Below are positions 49,795 through 59,795 of a stretch of DNA of 64,000 nucleotides, piece after piece. Every line of letters starts with the position of its first letter. The first letter of the stretch is position 1. The position numbers were made by a program, and so were the translations under genes. Origin of the DNA: Rhizobium rhododendri (lineage in GTDB: Bacteria; Pseudomonadota; Alphaproteobacteria; Rhizobiales; Rhizobiaceae); contig NZ_CP117267.1 of NCBI RefSeq assembly GCF_007000325.2, positions 2,356,001 to 2,420,000 on the forward strand, given 5' to 3'. Under the pieces are notes generated by a model that saw only the letters and a program-made list of their open reading frames with translations, was not told where the DNA came from and did no database searches.

Positions 49795-50279
49795 GCTGCT
49801 TGGCCGGTGCGCGGGGAGAGCATCGCGGTGTCCTCGCGCGACAGCAATTGCGCTAGGTCGACGATGACGACGAAGCCGTTCTCGCGGCGGACGACGCCGG
49901 CGATGTAGTCGGAACGCCAGCGAATGCCGATATCCGGAGCCGCTTCGATCTGGTCACGCAAGAACGGCGTCACCTCGAAAACCCTGTCTGCAACGAGGCC
50001 AAGCGTCAGAGTTTTCGGACCGATTGGAATGTCGAGAACCAGCACGCGGGTATGCGGTGTCGGGATGGTCTTCGATAGACCGAGCTTCAGCCTGAGATCG
50101 ATGGTGGGTACCCCCTGCCCGCGCACATCGCGCAGGCCGAGCAGGTAATCCGGACCGTTGGGGATCTTGAAAGCCTCGGCATAATCGAGAATTTCGCGAA
50201 CCACTTCGACCGGCACGGCGAAGACTTCCTCGCCGAGGCTGAAGGTGACGAATTGCGATTCGAGAGGTGCTGTGGCCAT
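49791..50279 (-). CDS. cheW: Chemotaxis coupling protein CheW (first copy by position)
   Basis: A 162-residue single CheW domain (VTFSLGEEVFAVPVEVVREI, GLRDVRGQGVPTIDLRLKLG, GLVADRVFEV). It bridges receptors and CheA. It lies 2 bp after the stop of the adjacent receptor gene. A second, clearly different CheW is encoded next to cheA, so the operon has two couplers. Confidence 0.93.
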   Translation of the reverse strand: MATAPLESQFVTFSLGEEVFAVPVEVVREILDYAEAFKIPNGPDYLLGLRDVRGQGVPTIDLRLKLGLSKTIPTPHTRVLVLDIPIGPKTLTLGLVADRVFEVTPFLRDQIEAAPDIGIRWRSDYIAGVVRRENGFVVIVDLAQLLSREDTAMLSPRTGQAA

Positions 50280-50281
50280 GA

Positions 50282-52093
50282 TTATGCGCTTTCCTTGAAG
50301 TCCATGTCGCCATCGTCCGGGCCGCCCATGGAGAGATCGAGTGCGTAGCCCTTCAGCCGTGCCTGCTGGCCTGCGACCGTATTGCTTGCCTTCGAGCCCG
50401 GAGCTTTGCGGGCGGAAGTGACCGGTGTCCGGGCGGTGGTCCGCACGGCAGGGGCACGGGTAGTTTTCTTGGAACCCTGGTCGACCTTGAAGAAGGCGAT
50501 CGACGTCTGCAGCTCTTCGGCCTGGGCAGCCAGTTCTTCCGATGTTGCCGACATCTGCTCCGAGGCACCAGCGTTCTGCTGGGTGACCTTGTCGAGCTGC
50601 TGGATCGCTTCGTTGATCTGCGAGGCACCGATATCCTGCTCGCGGCAGGCGGCACTGATTTCCGAGATCAGCTCGGCAGTCTTGCGGATATCCGGCACCA
50701 AGCGACCGAGCATCTCACCGGCTTCAGCGGCTGCCTTCACCGTATCGCTCGACATCGAGCCGATCTCGGCAGCCGCCGACTGGCTGCGTTCGGCAAGCTT
50801 GCGGACTTCGGAGGCGACGACGGCAAAGCCCTTGCCATGTTCGCCGGCACGTGCGGCTTCGACGGCTGCATTCAGGGCCAGCAAATCGGTCTGACGAGCG
50901 ATTTCCTGGACGATGCCGATCTTCTCGGCGATGGTCCGCATGGCGCTGACGGCGCGGGTAACGGCTTCGCCAGAGGCTTCCGCATCCTTGGCAGACTGAC
51001 GGGCGATCTTTTCCGTCTGGGCGGCGTTGTCGGCGTTCTGCTTGATGTTCGAGGCCATTTCCTCCATCGCCGCAGAGGCTTCCTCGGCGGAGGCCGCCTG
51101 CTCTGTTGCGCCCTGGGAGACCTGCTCGGAGCTGGCCGAGAGTTCCTGGCTACCGGAAGAAACGTTATCGGAAGCGGACAGGGCATCGGCAACGACGCCA
51201 CGAAGGCGGTCGACCATCTGCTCCAGTGCCATGCCGAGCGTATCCTTGTCCGACAGCGGCTTCGGCGCAACCGTAAGGTCGCCGTCCGAGATCTGCGATG
51301 CGATCGTCGCTGTGTTGCGAAGGTTCGCCGTCATCCGGCTCATCGAGGTCACCAGATCGCGGATTTCGTCGTTGCTTTTGTGTTCGATCTCCTGATCGAG
51401 ATCGCCAATGCTGACGGCATCGGCAAGGCTCACCGCGCGCTTCAGGCCGCGAGAGATATTGAGCAGTATCCAGAGCGCGGAAATGGACGCCACGATGATC
51501 AGTCCGATGGTCATCGAGACCAGAAGATTGCGCGAGGTGGCATACTGGTCGTTGGTGGCCGAATCCGTTTCGGCGACGTTGCCGGTGACGGTGCTGCTCA
51601 GCTTGGACAGGACCTGCAAGAGCTGGACGGTAATCTGCTGACCTTCGCCCATCGAGATGTTACCGGCCTGGCTGTTGGATTCGGTAGTATTTTCCTTTGC
51701 GAGGACGATGACGCGATCCTGCAACGGTAGCCATTTGCCATAGAGATCAGCAAACTGGGTTATGCCATTGCGGACATCAGGGTCGGGCGATGTCGAAAGA
51801 CGTTGCACCAGAGTTTTGACCAGTTCGCGCTGCTGCGTGACTTCGTCGACGTAACCATTGATCTTGGATGGATCGGTGTTGATGATAGCGTCCTTCTCCG
51901 AGCGGATAGAACGCAGGACGGCATCCGAAAGCTCTCCGGAATCTCGCAGGTTGGCAACGGGGCCTGCAACCATTTCAGAAATGTCGTTGTTGAGCGAGGA
52001 CAGGTTGTAGATCGACAACCCGGCCATGGCGCAGGTGAGGAGGACAATGAAACCGAACACTAGGCTCAGTTTTAATTTGATCGTGAAACGCAT
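50282..52093 (-). CDS. Methyl-accepting chemotaxis protein, tandem copy 1
   Basis: A 603-residue receptor: [20 protein letters not shown] forms membrane helix 1, a periplasmic four-helix-bundle-type domain (about 32-190) with [18 protein letters not shown], membrane helix 2 near 192-213, a HAMP domain, one further HAMP-like unit ([16 protein letters not shown]), and the signalling hairpin (tip [20 protein letters not shown]). The tail ends [17 protein letters not shown] 52093 has GGAG 7 bases ahead; 55 open upstream codons run through the duplicated leader. It is a close paralogue of the next receptor gene. Confidence 0.94.
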   Translation of the reverse strand: MRFTIKLKLSLVFGFIVLLTCAMAGLSIYNLSSLNNDISEMVAGPVANLRDSGELSDAVLRSIRSEKDAIINTDPSKINGYVDEVTQQRELVKTLVQRLSTSPDPDVRNGITQFADLYGKWLPLQDRVIVLAKENTTESNSQAGNISMGEGQQITVQLLQVLSKLSSTVTGNVAETDSATNDQYATSRNLLVSMTIGLIIVASISALWILLNISRGLKRAVSLADAVSIGDLDQEIEHKSNDEIRDLVTSMSRMTANLRNTATIASQISDGDLTVAPKPLSDKDTLGMALEQMVDRLRGVVADALSASDNVSSGSQELSASSEQVSQGATEQAASAEEASAAMEEMASNIKQNADNAAQTEKIARQSAKDAEASGEAVTRAVSAMRTIAEKIGIVQEIARQTDLLALNAAVEAARAGEHGKGFAVVASEVRKLAERSQSAAAEIGSMSSDTVKAAAEAGEMLGRLVPDIRKTAELISEISAACREQDIGASQINEAIQQLDKVTQQNAGASEQMSATSEELAAQAEELQTSIAFFKVDQGSKKTTRAPAVRTTARTPVTSARKAPGSKASNTVAGQQARLKGYALDLSMGGPDDGDMDFKESA

Positions 52094-52180
52094 GTGGAGG
52101 CTCCAAGCGGGTGGTGTTGTTCGGGACAAGCCTATGACCGGCGGCCACCAAGGCACGCCGGAGGTTGATGATTGAGTGAA

Positions 52181-52250
52181 GAGCTTGACATCTACTCCCG
52201 CGTCGATCGGCTCGGAGCCTTTCACGCATCCAACGGCCACATCCGTTGGC
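52181..52250 (-). repeat. Duplicated receptor leader, copy A
   Basis: This 70-base block matches 54336-54405 at 63 of 70 positions by hand alignment. It contains a hairpin CCAACGG/CCGTTGG (52230-52236 with 52243-52249), identical in both copies. It lies about 90-160 bases upstream of tandem receptor 1. Confidence 0.8.
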
Positions 52251-52300
52251 TCAGGCACGTTCGGGGCCGCGTGGACCCCGTATCGGGATAGCCTCTCGGC

Positions 52301-54250
52301 TTAGGCGCTTTCGCGGAAGTCTTCGTCTTCTGCGTCAGGTCCGCCCATGGACATATCCAGTGCAAAACCCTTGGCACGAGCCTGCTGCGCGGCAATGCTC
52401 TGCGAGGACTTGCCGTAGGTCGGTGCGATGGACTTTCGTGCCTGAAGAGGGGCGGAGACGATTTTCGTCGAAGCCCTCACCGGTGTCTTCTTCGAGGCCG
52501 AAGCCCGCGAGTTCGACGTCTCGACCTTGAAGAAGGCGATCGACGTCTGCAGCTCTTCGGCCTGGGCCGCGAGTTCTTCTGACGTTGCCGACATCTGCTC
52601 GGAAGCACCGGCATTCTGCTGGGTCACCTTGTCGAGTTGCTGGATCGCTTCGTTGATCTGCGAGGCACCGATATCCTGCTCGCGGCAGGCGGCACTGATT
52701 TCCGAGATCAGCTCGGCGGTCTTGCGGATATCCGGAACCAGGCGGCTCAGCATGTCGCCGGCTTCAGCGGCTGCCTTCACCGTATCGCTGGACATCGAGC
52801 CGATTTCGGCGGCAGCCGACTGGCTGCGTTCGGCAAGCTTGCGGACTTCGGAGGCGACGACTGCAAAGCCCTTGCCATGTTCGCCGGCACGGGCCGCTTC
52901 GACGGCTGCGTTCAGGGCCAGCAAATCGGTCTGACGAGCGATTTCCTGGACGATGCCGATCTTCTCGGCGATGGTCCGCATGGCGCTGACGGCGCGGGTA
53001 ACGGCTTCGCCGGAGGCTTCCGCATCCTTGGCCGATTGGCGGGCGATCTTTTCGGTCTGGGCGGCGTTGTCGGCGTTCTGCTTGATGTTCGAGGCCATCT
53101 CTTCCATCGCCGCAGAGGCTTCTTCGGCAGAGGCTGCCTGTTCGGTTGCGCCCTGGGAGACCTGCTCGGAGCTGGCGGACAGTTCCTGGCTACCGGCAGA
53201 CACGTTGTCTGCTGCAGAGATCGCGTCGGCAACGACGCCGCGCAGGCGTTCCACCATCTGCTGCAGCGCGATACCGAGCGTATCTCTCTCCGACAGCGGC
53301 TTTGGCGAAACAGTCAGGTCGCCTTCCGCAATCTGGCCGGCGACATCAGACGTCGTCCGCAGGTTGGTGATCATGCTCTGCATGGCAAAGCCCAGAACGT
53401 CCTTGTCGGACAACGGCTGCGCCATGACCGATAGGTCACCTTCGGCAATCTTGCTTGCCATAGCCGCTGTGCCGCGCAGGTTGACAGCCATCCGGCTCAT
53501 CGAATCGACGAGATCGCGGATTTCGTCGTTGCTCTTGTGCTGGATCTCCTGGTTAAGGTCGCCAAGGCTGACGGCATCGGCAAGGTTCACCGCGCGCTTC
53601 AGGCCACGGGAGATGTTGAGCAGTATCCAGAGCGCCGAAGCCAACGCGATGACGATCAATCCGGCGGTCATCGCCACGAGCAGATTGCGCGAGCTGGCAT
53701 ACTGTTCGTTCGTCGCTGTATCCGTTTCAGTCACGTTGCCCGTGACGGTGTCGCTGAGCTTTGCCAGCACCTGCAGAAGCTGCACGGTGATCTGCTGGCC
53801 CTCGCCCATGGAGATGGACCCGGCCTGGCTGTTGGATTCCGTGGTATTCTGCTTGGCAAGTCCGGTGACACGATCCTGCAACTGCACCCATCTGCCATAA
53901 AGATCGGTGAACTGGGTCATGCCGTTGCGGATATCCGGATCCGGCGAGGCGGAAAGACGTTGTACCAGCGACTTGATCTGATCGCGCTGCTGCGCGATCT
54001 CGTCGATGTAGCCGCCAATCCTCGTCGGATCTGTGTTGATGATGGCATCTTTTTCCGACCGGATGGAGTGCATGACCGCATCCGAGAGTTCACCCGATTC
54101 CCGCAGGTTGGCGACGGGGCCGGCCACCATTTCAGAGATATCGCCGTTGAGCGAAGACAGATTGTAAATCGATAGGCCGGCCATCGCGCAGGTGAGCAGG
54201 ACGATGAAACCGAATACGAGGCTCAGCTTTAACTTGATCGTGAAACGCAT
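52301..54250 (-). CDS. Methyl-accepting chemotaxis protein, tandem copy 2 (extra HAMP unit)
   Basis: A 649-residue receptor nearly identical to copy 1 in membrane helices, sensor framework and signalling hairpin. It has 46 more residues, accounted for by one additional HAMP-like unit before the signalling region ([20 protein letters not shown] then [20 protein letters not shown]). The sensor domain differs at scattered sites ([20 protein letters not shown]), so ligands may differ. The tail ends [14 protein letters not shown]. The start at 54250 follows GGAG. The upstream leader is also duplicated. Confidence 0.94.
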   Translation of the reverse strand: MRFTIKLKLSLVFGFIVLLTCAMAGLSIYNLSSLNGDISEMVAGPVANLRESGELSDAVMHSIRSEKDAIINTDPTRIGGYIDEIAQQRDQIKSLVQRLSASPDPDIRNGMTQFTDLYGRWVQLQDRVTGLAKQNTTESNSQAGSISMGEGQQITVQLLQVLAKLSDTVTGNVTETDTATNEQYASSRNLLVAMTAGLIVIALASALWILLNISRGLKRAVNLADAVSLGDLNQEIQHKSNDEIRDLVDSMSRMAVNLRGTAAMASKIAEGDLSVMAQPLSDKDVLGFAMQSMITNLRTTSDVAGQIAEGDLTVSPKPLSERDTLGIALQQMVERLRGVVADAISAADNVSAGSQELSASSEQVSQGATEQAASAEEASAAMEEMASNIKQNADNAAQTEKIARQSAKDAEASGEAVTRAVSAMRTIAEKIGIVQEIARQTDLLALNAAVEAARAGEHGKGFAVVASEVRKLAERSQSAAAEIGSMSSDTVKAAAEAGDMLSRLVPDIRKTAELISEISAACREQDIGASQINEAIQQLDKVTQQNAGASEQMSATSEELAAQAEELQTSIAFFKVETSNSRASASKKTPVRASTKIVSAPLQARKSIAPTYGKSSQSIAAQQARAKGFALDMSMGGPDAEDEDFRESA

Positions 54251-54335
54251 GAGGAGACTCCAAGCGGGTGGCATTGATCGGGACAAGCCTGTGACCAAAA
54301 GCCACTCAGGATCGCCAATTTTAGATCGGAGGTAA

Positions 54336-54405
54336 GAGCTTGACATCTACTCTCGCGTCGAACGGCTCTCGGCCCTTCGCGCATCCAACGGCCACATCCG
54401 TTGGC
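54336..54405 (-). repeat. Duplicated receptor leader, copy B
   Basis: Partner of 52181-52250 (63 of 70 bases identical), with hairpin CCAACGG/CCGTTGG at 54385-54391 and 54398-54404. It lies upstream of tandem receptor 2. Confidence 0.8.
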
Positions 54406-54472
54406 TAAGACATTTCAGGACAAGGTAATTTCCTGAATAAAAACGAGCGCATAAATACGTTGGCTCAGTGCG

Positions 54473-54495
54473 CCGGCGGCCTTAGTGGCCGCCGG
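54473..54495 (-). terminator. GC-rich hairpin after the third receptor gene
   Basis: Perfect 9-bp stem CCGGCGGCC/GGCCGCCGG (54473-54481 with 54487-54495), 16 bases past the stop. There is no U-tract, so it may only attenuate transcription into the next receptor gene. Confidence 0.4.
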
Positions 54496-54510
54496 TAACA
54501 TTCGGTCAGA

Positions 54511-56205
54511 TCAAGCGCTTTCGCGAAAATCGTCGTCGTGTGCATCCGGTCCGCCCATCGACAGGTCGAGTGCAAAACCCTTGGCACGGGCCTGCTGGGC
54601 GGCAACGCTGTTCGGCTTGTTGGCGACAGCAGGCCGGCGGGCATTTGCTGCGGCCATTGGCGCCTTGGCGAACGCCCGTACGGCGATCTTCTTGGCGGCC
54701 GGCTTGTGAGCGATGCTGTCGACCTTGAAGAAGGCGATGGATGCCTGCAGCTCTTCGGCCTGGGCGGCGAGTTCTTCTGACGTCGCAGACATCTGTTCCG
54801 AGGCGCCGGCATTCTGCTGGGTCACCTTGTCGAGCTGCTGGATCGCTTCGTTGATCTGCGAAGCGCCGATGTCCTGCTCGCGGCAGGCGGCACTGATTTC
54901 CGAGACCAGTTCCGCAGTCTTGCGGATATCCGGCACCAGGCGACCGAGCATTTCACCGGCTTCGGCCGCTGCCTTGACGGTATCGCTCGACATTGCGCCG
55001 ATCTCGGCAGCCGCCGACTGGCTGCGTTCGGCAAGCTTGCGGACTTCGGAGGCGACGACTGCAAAACCTTTGCCATGTTCACCGGCACGTGCCGCTTCGA
55101 CGGCTGCGTTCAGGGCCAGCAGGTCAGTCTGGCGGGCGATTTCCTGGACGATACCGATCTTCTCGGCAATAGTCCGCATGGCGCTGACGGCGCGGGTAAC
55201 GGCTTCGCCAGAGGCTTCCGCATCCTTGGCCGACTGACGGGCGATCTTTTCAGTCTGGGCAGCATTGTCGGCGTTCTGCTTGATATTGGAAGCCATTTCT
55301 TCCATCGAAGCCGAAGCCTCTTCGGCGGAGGCAGCCTGTTCGGTGGCACCCTGCGATACCTGCTCGGAACTGGCTGAAAGTTCCTGGCTACCGGAAGAGA
55401 CGTTGTCGGAAGCGGACAGCGCATCGCCGACCACGCCGCGCAGGCGTTCGATCATGACGTTGACGTTTCCGAGCATCTCGCCGATTTCGTCGCGGTTGGT
55501 GATTTCAGCGGTCTTTGTGAGGTCGCCTTCTGCAACATCGCGGACCACGGCGTTGGCACGGGCAAGACCCTTGCCGATCGTGCTTGCGATCCAGTAGGCG
55601 GTGATGGCAGCAATCAGCAGCGCCGCGCCGGCGACTGCCAGCATCATCATACGGATATGGGCATACTGAACGTCCGCATCGTCGTCCGCAAACTTCATCT
55701 TGACCTTTTCGTCCTCGAGCTTGTCGTTGAGGCTGGCTCCGATGGAGTTGGCGGCCTTGCGAGCTTCGCCGACAGAAACGGCATAGGCGCCTTCCTTGTC
55801 GCCGGCATTCAGCAGGTCGCGGATCTGGTCATCGGCGCGAACGAACATTTGCGCCATCTTCTCGGTTTCGCCCCACGCTGCGCGGCTATCCGGCGACAGG
55901 ATCTTGTTGAGCGACGCAAAATCGTCTGTCAGGGCCTTGCGGGCTACATCACCGGCAGCAATCGCCGCCTTGCTGTCTTCTGCTGTACGCGCTGCCAGCA
56001 GGTTCTTCTGCTGACGGATGATCTGCAGCTGATCGATATTGATCTGCTGTGTCAGCTCAAGCCGTGCGGCCGGTCCCTCGAGGACGTCGCTGATGGTGTC
56101 GTTGAAATTGCTTAGGCTCATGATGGCGTAACCGGAGGTGCCGATCAGCATGAGTATGATAAAGGCGAAGGCCCCCACCAGTTTGGCCTTGATCGTAAAT
56201 CGCAT
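54511..56205 (-). CDS. Methyl-accepting chemotaxis protein, tandem copy 3 (divergent sensor)
   Basis: A 564-residue receptor. Membrane helix 1 is at about 8-30 and the four-helix-bundle-type periplasmic region ([20 protein letters not shown]) is unlike copies 1 and 2. Membrane helix 2 lies near 193-215, with a single HAMP ([20 protein letters not shown]), and the signalling hairpin is almost the same as in the other two. The tail ends [17 protein letters not shown] 56205 has AGGGG 8 bases upstream. It is 38 bp after the cheW stop, so it belongs to the operon. Confidence 0.94.
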   Translation of the reverse strand: MRFTIKAKLVGAFAFIILMLIGTSGYAIMSLSNFNDTISDVLEGPAARLELTQQINIDQLQIIRQQKNLLAARTAEDSKAAIAAGDVARKALTDDFASLNKILSPDSRAAWGETEKMAQMFVRADDQIRDLLNAGDKEGAYAVSVGEARKAANSIGASLNDKLEDEKVKMKFADDDADVQYAHIRMMMLAVAGAALLIAAITAYWIASTIGKGLARANAVVRDVAEGDLTKTAEITNRDEIGEMLGNVNVMIERLRGVVGDALSASDNVSSGSQELSASSEQVSQGATEQAASAEEASASMEEMASNIKQNADNAAQTEKIARQSAKDAEASGEAVTRAVSAMRTIAEKIGIVQEIARQTDLLALNAAVEAARAGEHGKGFAVVASEVRKLAERSQSAAAEIGAMSSDTVKAAAEAGEMLGRLVPDIRKTAELVSEISAACREQDIGASQINEAIQQLDKVTQQNAGASEQMSATSEELAAQAEELQASIAFFKVDSIAHKPAAKKIAVRAFAKAPMAAANARRPAVANKPNSVAAQQARAKGFALDLSMGGPDAHDDDFRESA

Positions 56206-56243
56206 AATATTGTCCCCTATATTTGGTCTCATAGCTGCCTTGG

Positions 56244-56741
56244 TCAGGCAGCCAGCGCGTGATCCCGTCGCGTCGCGAAAATGGCCTGCAGGTTTGGAAG
56301 GATGATGAATTCGCCGCCTCGCTTGACGAGGCAGCTGATGTAGTCCGGCCGCCAGCGCATGCCGACGCTCGGAGGCGCTTCGCTGGAGGCTTTCGCCAGC
56401 GTGGTGACTTCATTCACCTTGTCCGTTCGCAACCCGACCAGTGTCGGTTCGTCCTGGATCGTCAGGGAGATGACGACGATGCGGCTGTCGATGGTCGCTG
56501 CTGCCGCTTCCATGCCGAAGGCAAGGCGCAGATCGGCGAGCGGAATGACTTTGCCGCGAAAGTTGATGACGCTGGCAACGAAAGGCTGGCTTCCCGGCAC
56601 CGCAGTTTCCGGCAAGAGATCGAGGATTTCCTGAACCATTGCCGCCTCGAGCGCAAATGTCTCGCCGTTCAGATCGAACGTCAGGACCTCGAGTTCATCG
56701 GTGTCGTTCCAGTGATTATCGTTCTGAAGGGACTGGTTCAT
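56244..56741 (-). CDS. cheW: Chemotaxis coupling protein CheW (copy next to cheA)
   Basis: A 165-residue CheW domain ([39 protein letters not shown]) with little resemblance to the other CheW beyond the fold pattern. It begins within the cheA stop (ATGA overlap). Two couplers in one operon allow different receptors or array types to be served. Confidence 0.93.
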   Translation of the reverse strand: MNQSLQNDNHWNDTDELEVLTFDLNGETFALEAAMVQEILDLLPETAVPGSQPFVASVINFRGKVIPLADLRLAFGMEAAAATIDSRIVVISLTIQDEPTLVGLRTDKVNEVTTLAKASSEAPPSVGMRWRPDYISCLVKRGGEFIILPNLQAIFATRRDHALAA

Positions 56742-58753
56742 CCTGCTGCACGCAACTGCGCCTCCTGTTGCTGACCGGCGGCGACCAGGTGGACGACGTC
56801 GAGAATAAGCGCGACATTGCCGTCGCCGAGAATGGTGGCACCAGAGAATGTCGAGACATCCTGATGCAGCTTGGACATCGACTTGATGACCGTCTGGTGG
56901 TCGCCGATGATCTGGTCGACGACGAGACCAACCCGTTCCGTGCCGGTCGAGATGACCACCACCTTCTGATGCACATCCGGCTTGGTGCCGGTGCGGAACA
57001 GCTCGCGCAACCTGAGGAAAGGCACGAGGCTGTCTCGCAGCGAGATGAAGCTACGACCGCGCGAGCGCAGATCCTCCTCCAGCGACAGTTCGAGGCATTC
57101 CTCGACTGCTGAAAGCGGAATGACATAGCGACCGGTGCCGACCCGCACGAGCAGGCCATCGATGATCGCCAGCGTCAGCGGAATGCGCAAGGACACTTCC
57201 GAGCCCTGCCCGTCATGGCTGGTAACGTCGATGGCGCCGCGCAATGCCTCGACTGTCTTCTTGACTACATCCATCCCGACGCCACGGCCGGAAAGATTGG
57301 TGATCTGCGCCGCAGTGGAAAATCCCGGCGCGAAAATAAGCTGCAGCAGGTCGCTGTCGGACAGCACCTGGCCCGGCTGGATAAGCCCCGAGCTTTCAGC
57401 CTTGGCACGGACTCGCTGGCGATTGATGCCACGGCCGTCATCCTTGATCGAGATGATAACCTCGCCACCCGATTGCCGCGCCGACAGCGTGACTGTGCCG
57501 CCCTCGGATTTGCCGGCGGACAGGCGCTCGGCCGGCGGCTCGAGGCCGTGGTCGATCGAATTGCGCACCAGATGCACCAGCGGATCGGCGAGGCGTTCGA
57601 TGACCGTCTTGTCGACTTCCGTGGTTTCGCCTTCCGTGATCAGCTCGATGACCTTGCCGGTCTCGCGGGCGAGATCATGCGTCAGGCGGCGGAAGCGGCT
57701 GAACAACGTTGCGACCGGCACCATGCGCAGTACCATCATCGTGTCGCGCAACTCGCCGGACAACCGTTCGATTTCTTCCGATACGGAGCGCAGTGCGAGA
57801 TCGGAGCTGGAATTGGCCAACTGGCGCAGGCGTGACTGGGCGATCACGAGTTCACCGACGCGATCCATCAGCTCGTCGAGCCGTTCGGCCGGGACACGGA
57901 CGCTTTCGGATGCCTTGGCCTGACGGGCATCGGTCGGAGCCGCGGCCGATGGCGTCTCGGCCTTGGCAGGAACGGTCTCGGCAGCGGCCGGTGCAGGTGT
58001 CGCGACAGGCAACGACACCACCACGGCAGGCTCTCCGACAACCGCGACGACCGGAGCCGGCGCTGGCGCCTCGCTGAGGGTCTCGACCTCGAGCTGCATG
58101 TCGTCCATAACGAAAATAAACACGTCGTCAATGGCGGAGCGCGGCTGGTCGGAGGTCAAGAGCACCTCCCAGGAGAGGTGCAGTTCCATCGGCACCAGCA
58201 CGTCGAGTGGTGGAATTCCAGACGTATCGGCAACGATCCGGCATTCGCCGAGATCGCGCAATTCGTCCAGCAGACCGAGCGGGTTGGTGCCGTTGATCAT
58301 CGCGTTATGCGGCAGGCTGAAGCGGATGCGCCAACGGTTCAATGGGTCCTTTGCAGCAGCTACGACCGGCTCTGCGGATTTGCCATCGACGGCAGCACGC
58401 AGCAGTTCCAGCAGGCGATCGCCCGCCGCCTGATGATCGCCGTTCGGCGTCTCGACCAGGGCACGCATGTGATCCTGCGCCGCCAACACCGCAGCAACCA
58501 GTTCGGCAGTTGCCGGCACTTCACCCTTGCGGACACGGTCGAAGGCCGTTTCGCAATGATGGGTGAACGCGGCCAGCGCGTCGAAGCCGAACATCGACCC
58601 GGAACCCTTCAGCGTATGTAGTCCGCGGAACACCGCGTCGATCTGCGCCTTGTCGTCGAGCCTGTGGGTAAGGTCGAGGAGGCCGCTTTCGATCTGTTCG
58701 AAAACCTCGGCAGCTTCAATGCGGAAGACGGCAACCGGATCGAGCATGTTCAT
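56738..58753 (-). CDS. cheA: Chemotaxis histidine kinase CheA
   Basis: A 671-residue CheA: an Hpt domain with phospho-acceptor His46 (FRGLHTLKGSGSMFGF), a second domain of about 100 residues (150-235) in the P2 position, an Ala/Pro/Glu-rich linker, a dimerisation domain, the ATPase with HLVRNSIDHGLEPPAERL, DDGRGINRQRV and GRGVGMDVV, and a C-terminal CheW-like domain (LLVRVGTGRYVIPLSAVEEC). Overlaps of 4 bases on both sides couple it to cheY and cheW. Confidence 0.96.
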   Translation of the reverse strand: MNMLDPVAVFRIEAAEVFEQIESGLLDLTHRLDDKAQIDAVFRGLHTLKGSGSMFGFDALAAFTHHCETAFDRVRKGEVPATAELVAAVLAAQDHMRALVETPNGDHQAAGDRLLELLRAAVDGKSAEPVVAAAKDPLNRWRIRFSLPHNAMINGTNPLGLLDELRDLGECRIVADTSGIPPLDVLVPMELHLSWEVLLTSDQPRSAIDDVFIFVMDDMQLEVETLSEAPAPAPVVAVVGEPAVVVSLPVATPAPAAAETVPAKAETPSAAAPTDARQAKASESVRVPAERLDELMDRVGELVIAQSRLRQLANSSSDLALRSVSEEIERLSGELRDTMMVLRMVPVATLFSRFRRLTHDLARETGKVIELITEGETTEVDKTVIERLADPLVHLVRNSIDHGLEPPAERLSAGKSEGGTVTLSARQSGGEVIISIKDDGRGINRQRVRAKAESSGLIQPGQVLSDSDLLQLIFAPGFSTAAQITNLSGRGVGMDVVKKTVEALRGAIDVTSHDGQGSEVSLRIPLTLAIIDGLLVRVGTGRYVIPLSAVEECLELSLEEDLRSRGRSFISLRDSLVPFLRLRELFRTGTKPDVHQKVVVISTGTERVGLVVDQIIGDHQTVIKSMSKLHQDVSTFSGATILGDGNVALILDVVHLVAAGQQQEAQLRAAG

Positions 58754-59118
58754 CGGCCGAGTACCTTGCGGGTTATCTTGATCAGGTTTTCAGGATCGAA
58801 AGGCTTCGTCAGCCAGCCGGTGGCACCGGCAGCCTTGGCGCGGGCCTTCAGGTCGGCATCTGATTCCGTCGTCAGGAAGATGATCGGCACGCCCATGTGC
58901 TCGGGCAGCTTGCGCAGCTCCTCGATCATCGTCAGGCCGTCCATGACAGGCATGTTGAGATCGGTAATGATGAGATCGAATGCCCCACCCTTGGCCTTTG
59001 CCAGTCCGTCCGAACCATCCACCGCTTCGGTCACGGTATAGCCGGCGTTGGAAAGGGAGATCTTGGTCGTCATTCGAATGCTGGCGGAATCGTCGACCGT
59101 TAAAATGTTCGCAGTCAT
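58750..59118 (-). CDS. cheY: Chemotaxis response regulator CheY
   Basis: A 122-residue single receiver domain with Asp9/Asp10, phospho-acceptor Asp53 (LIITDLNMPVMDG), the Thr of FLTTES and Lys of WLTKPF. It starts inside the stop of the STAS gene (ATGA) and ends inside the start of cheA. With no other output domain it acts either on the motor or as a phosphate sink. Confidence 0.95.
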   Translation of the reverse strand: MTANILTVDDSASIRMTTKISLSNAGYTVTEAVDGSDGLAKAKGGAFDLIITDLNMPVMDGLTMIEELRKLPEHMGVPIIFLTTESDADLKARAKAAGATGWLTKPFDPENLIKITRKVLGR

Positions 59119-59444
59119 ACTCGTACCTCTTGATGTAACCAGAATTGCGCGTCTTCCGCCGACTGGGCGTCGGTGAAACCACCGCGCTTCAATACCTTAA
59201 GCACCGACCCTGTCGCAGGAGCGGCCAGCCGCATCGTCTTGCCGGCGGCACGGGCATCCATGCGGGCAGATTCAACCAGCTGGACAAAGCTCAGATCAGC
59301 CTCGGCATCCTCGGGGATCTCAAGCGTAATTTCCGGGCTTTCCGTCAGGCGCATATGAATAATGCCATGCACTTCCGCGATATTCTTTATAACCAAAGAA
59401 TTTGGAAGCTGCACAACGTCCTTATACTTACGATCCGCTGTCAA
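59115..59444 (-). CDS. STAS-domain protein heading the che operon
   Basis: A protein of about 109 residues with a STAS (sulfate transporter/anti-sigma antagonist) fold: LPNSLVIKNIAEVHGIIHMR, LSFVQLVESARMDARAAGKT and APATGSVLKVLKRGGFTDAQ. Members of this type occur as first genes of some che operons; the role is not known to me. I prefer a TTG start at 59444 because AGGAGG sits 5 bases upstream; an ATG at 59471 would place that site inside the gene and add 9 residues. The phosphorylatable Ser/Thr position of anti-sigma antagonists is not obvious here. Confidence 0.8.
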   Translation of the reverse strand: MTADRKYKDVVQLPNSLVIKNIAEVHGIIHMRLTESPEITLEIPEDAEADLSFVQLVESARMDARAAGKTMRLAAPATGSVLKVLKRGGFTDAQSAEDAQFWLHQEVRV

Positions 59445-59795
59445 AATTGCCTCCTGAGTGGACAGATGCATAACCTCTGATAGAGGAATCTCATGACAGC
59501 CTTAACAGGCAGTAAACCCGGGTTGCACCGAAGCACAATTACAGCGAGTCCCCATGGTGCGATTTATTACCTGAAATAAATTGGGATTTAGTTTAAGGAT
59601 TTCAGTAAAATTGAACAATTTCCGTTACTTATGGGATATTGCAATAAAGCTTAGTATAACTGATGAGTGATTGTTAACGATGCTTCGAGATCGATGCCGA
59701 TACAACGTCTGCGAGTCACCGCAATTTACCGGAACTTTCCATCCTTGAGTCTAGTATTGAGCCAGAGAAGACGAGATTCAAGTAAAGGAAGAACA
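59445..59795. promoter_or_regulatory. Divergent promoter region between the che operon and the receptor-like gene
   Basis: 350 bases, AT-rich in the middle, without a credible gene. It contains TTAA-N7-TAAA at 59502-59516, one base off a CtrA full site, a small palindrome CCTCTGATAGAGG near 59474-59486, and several TTAA half-sites (for example in GTTAAC near 59672). It should carry both promoters. Confidence 0.5.
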
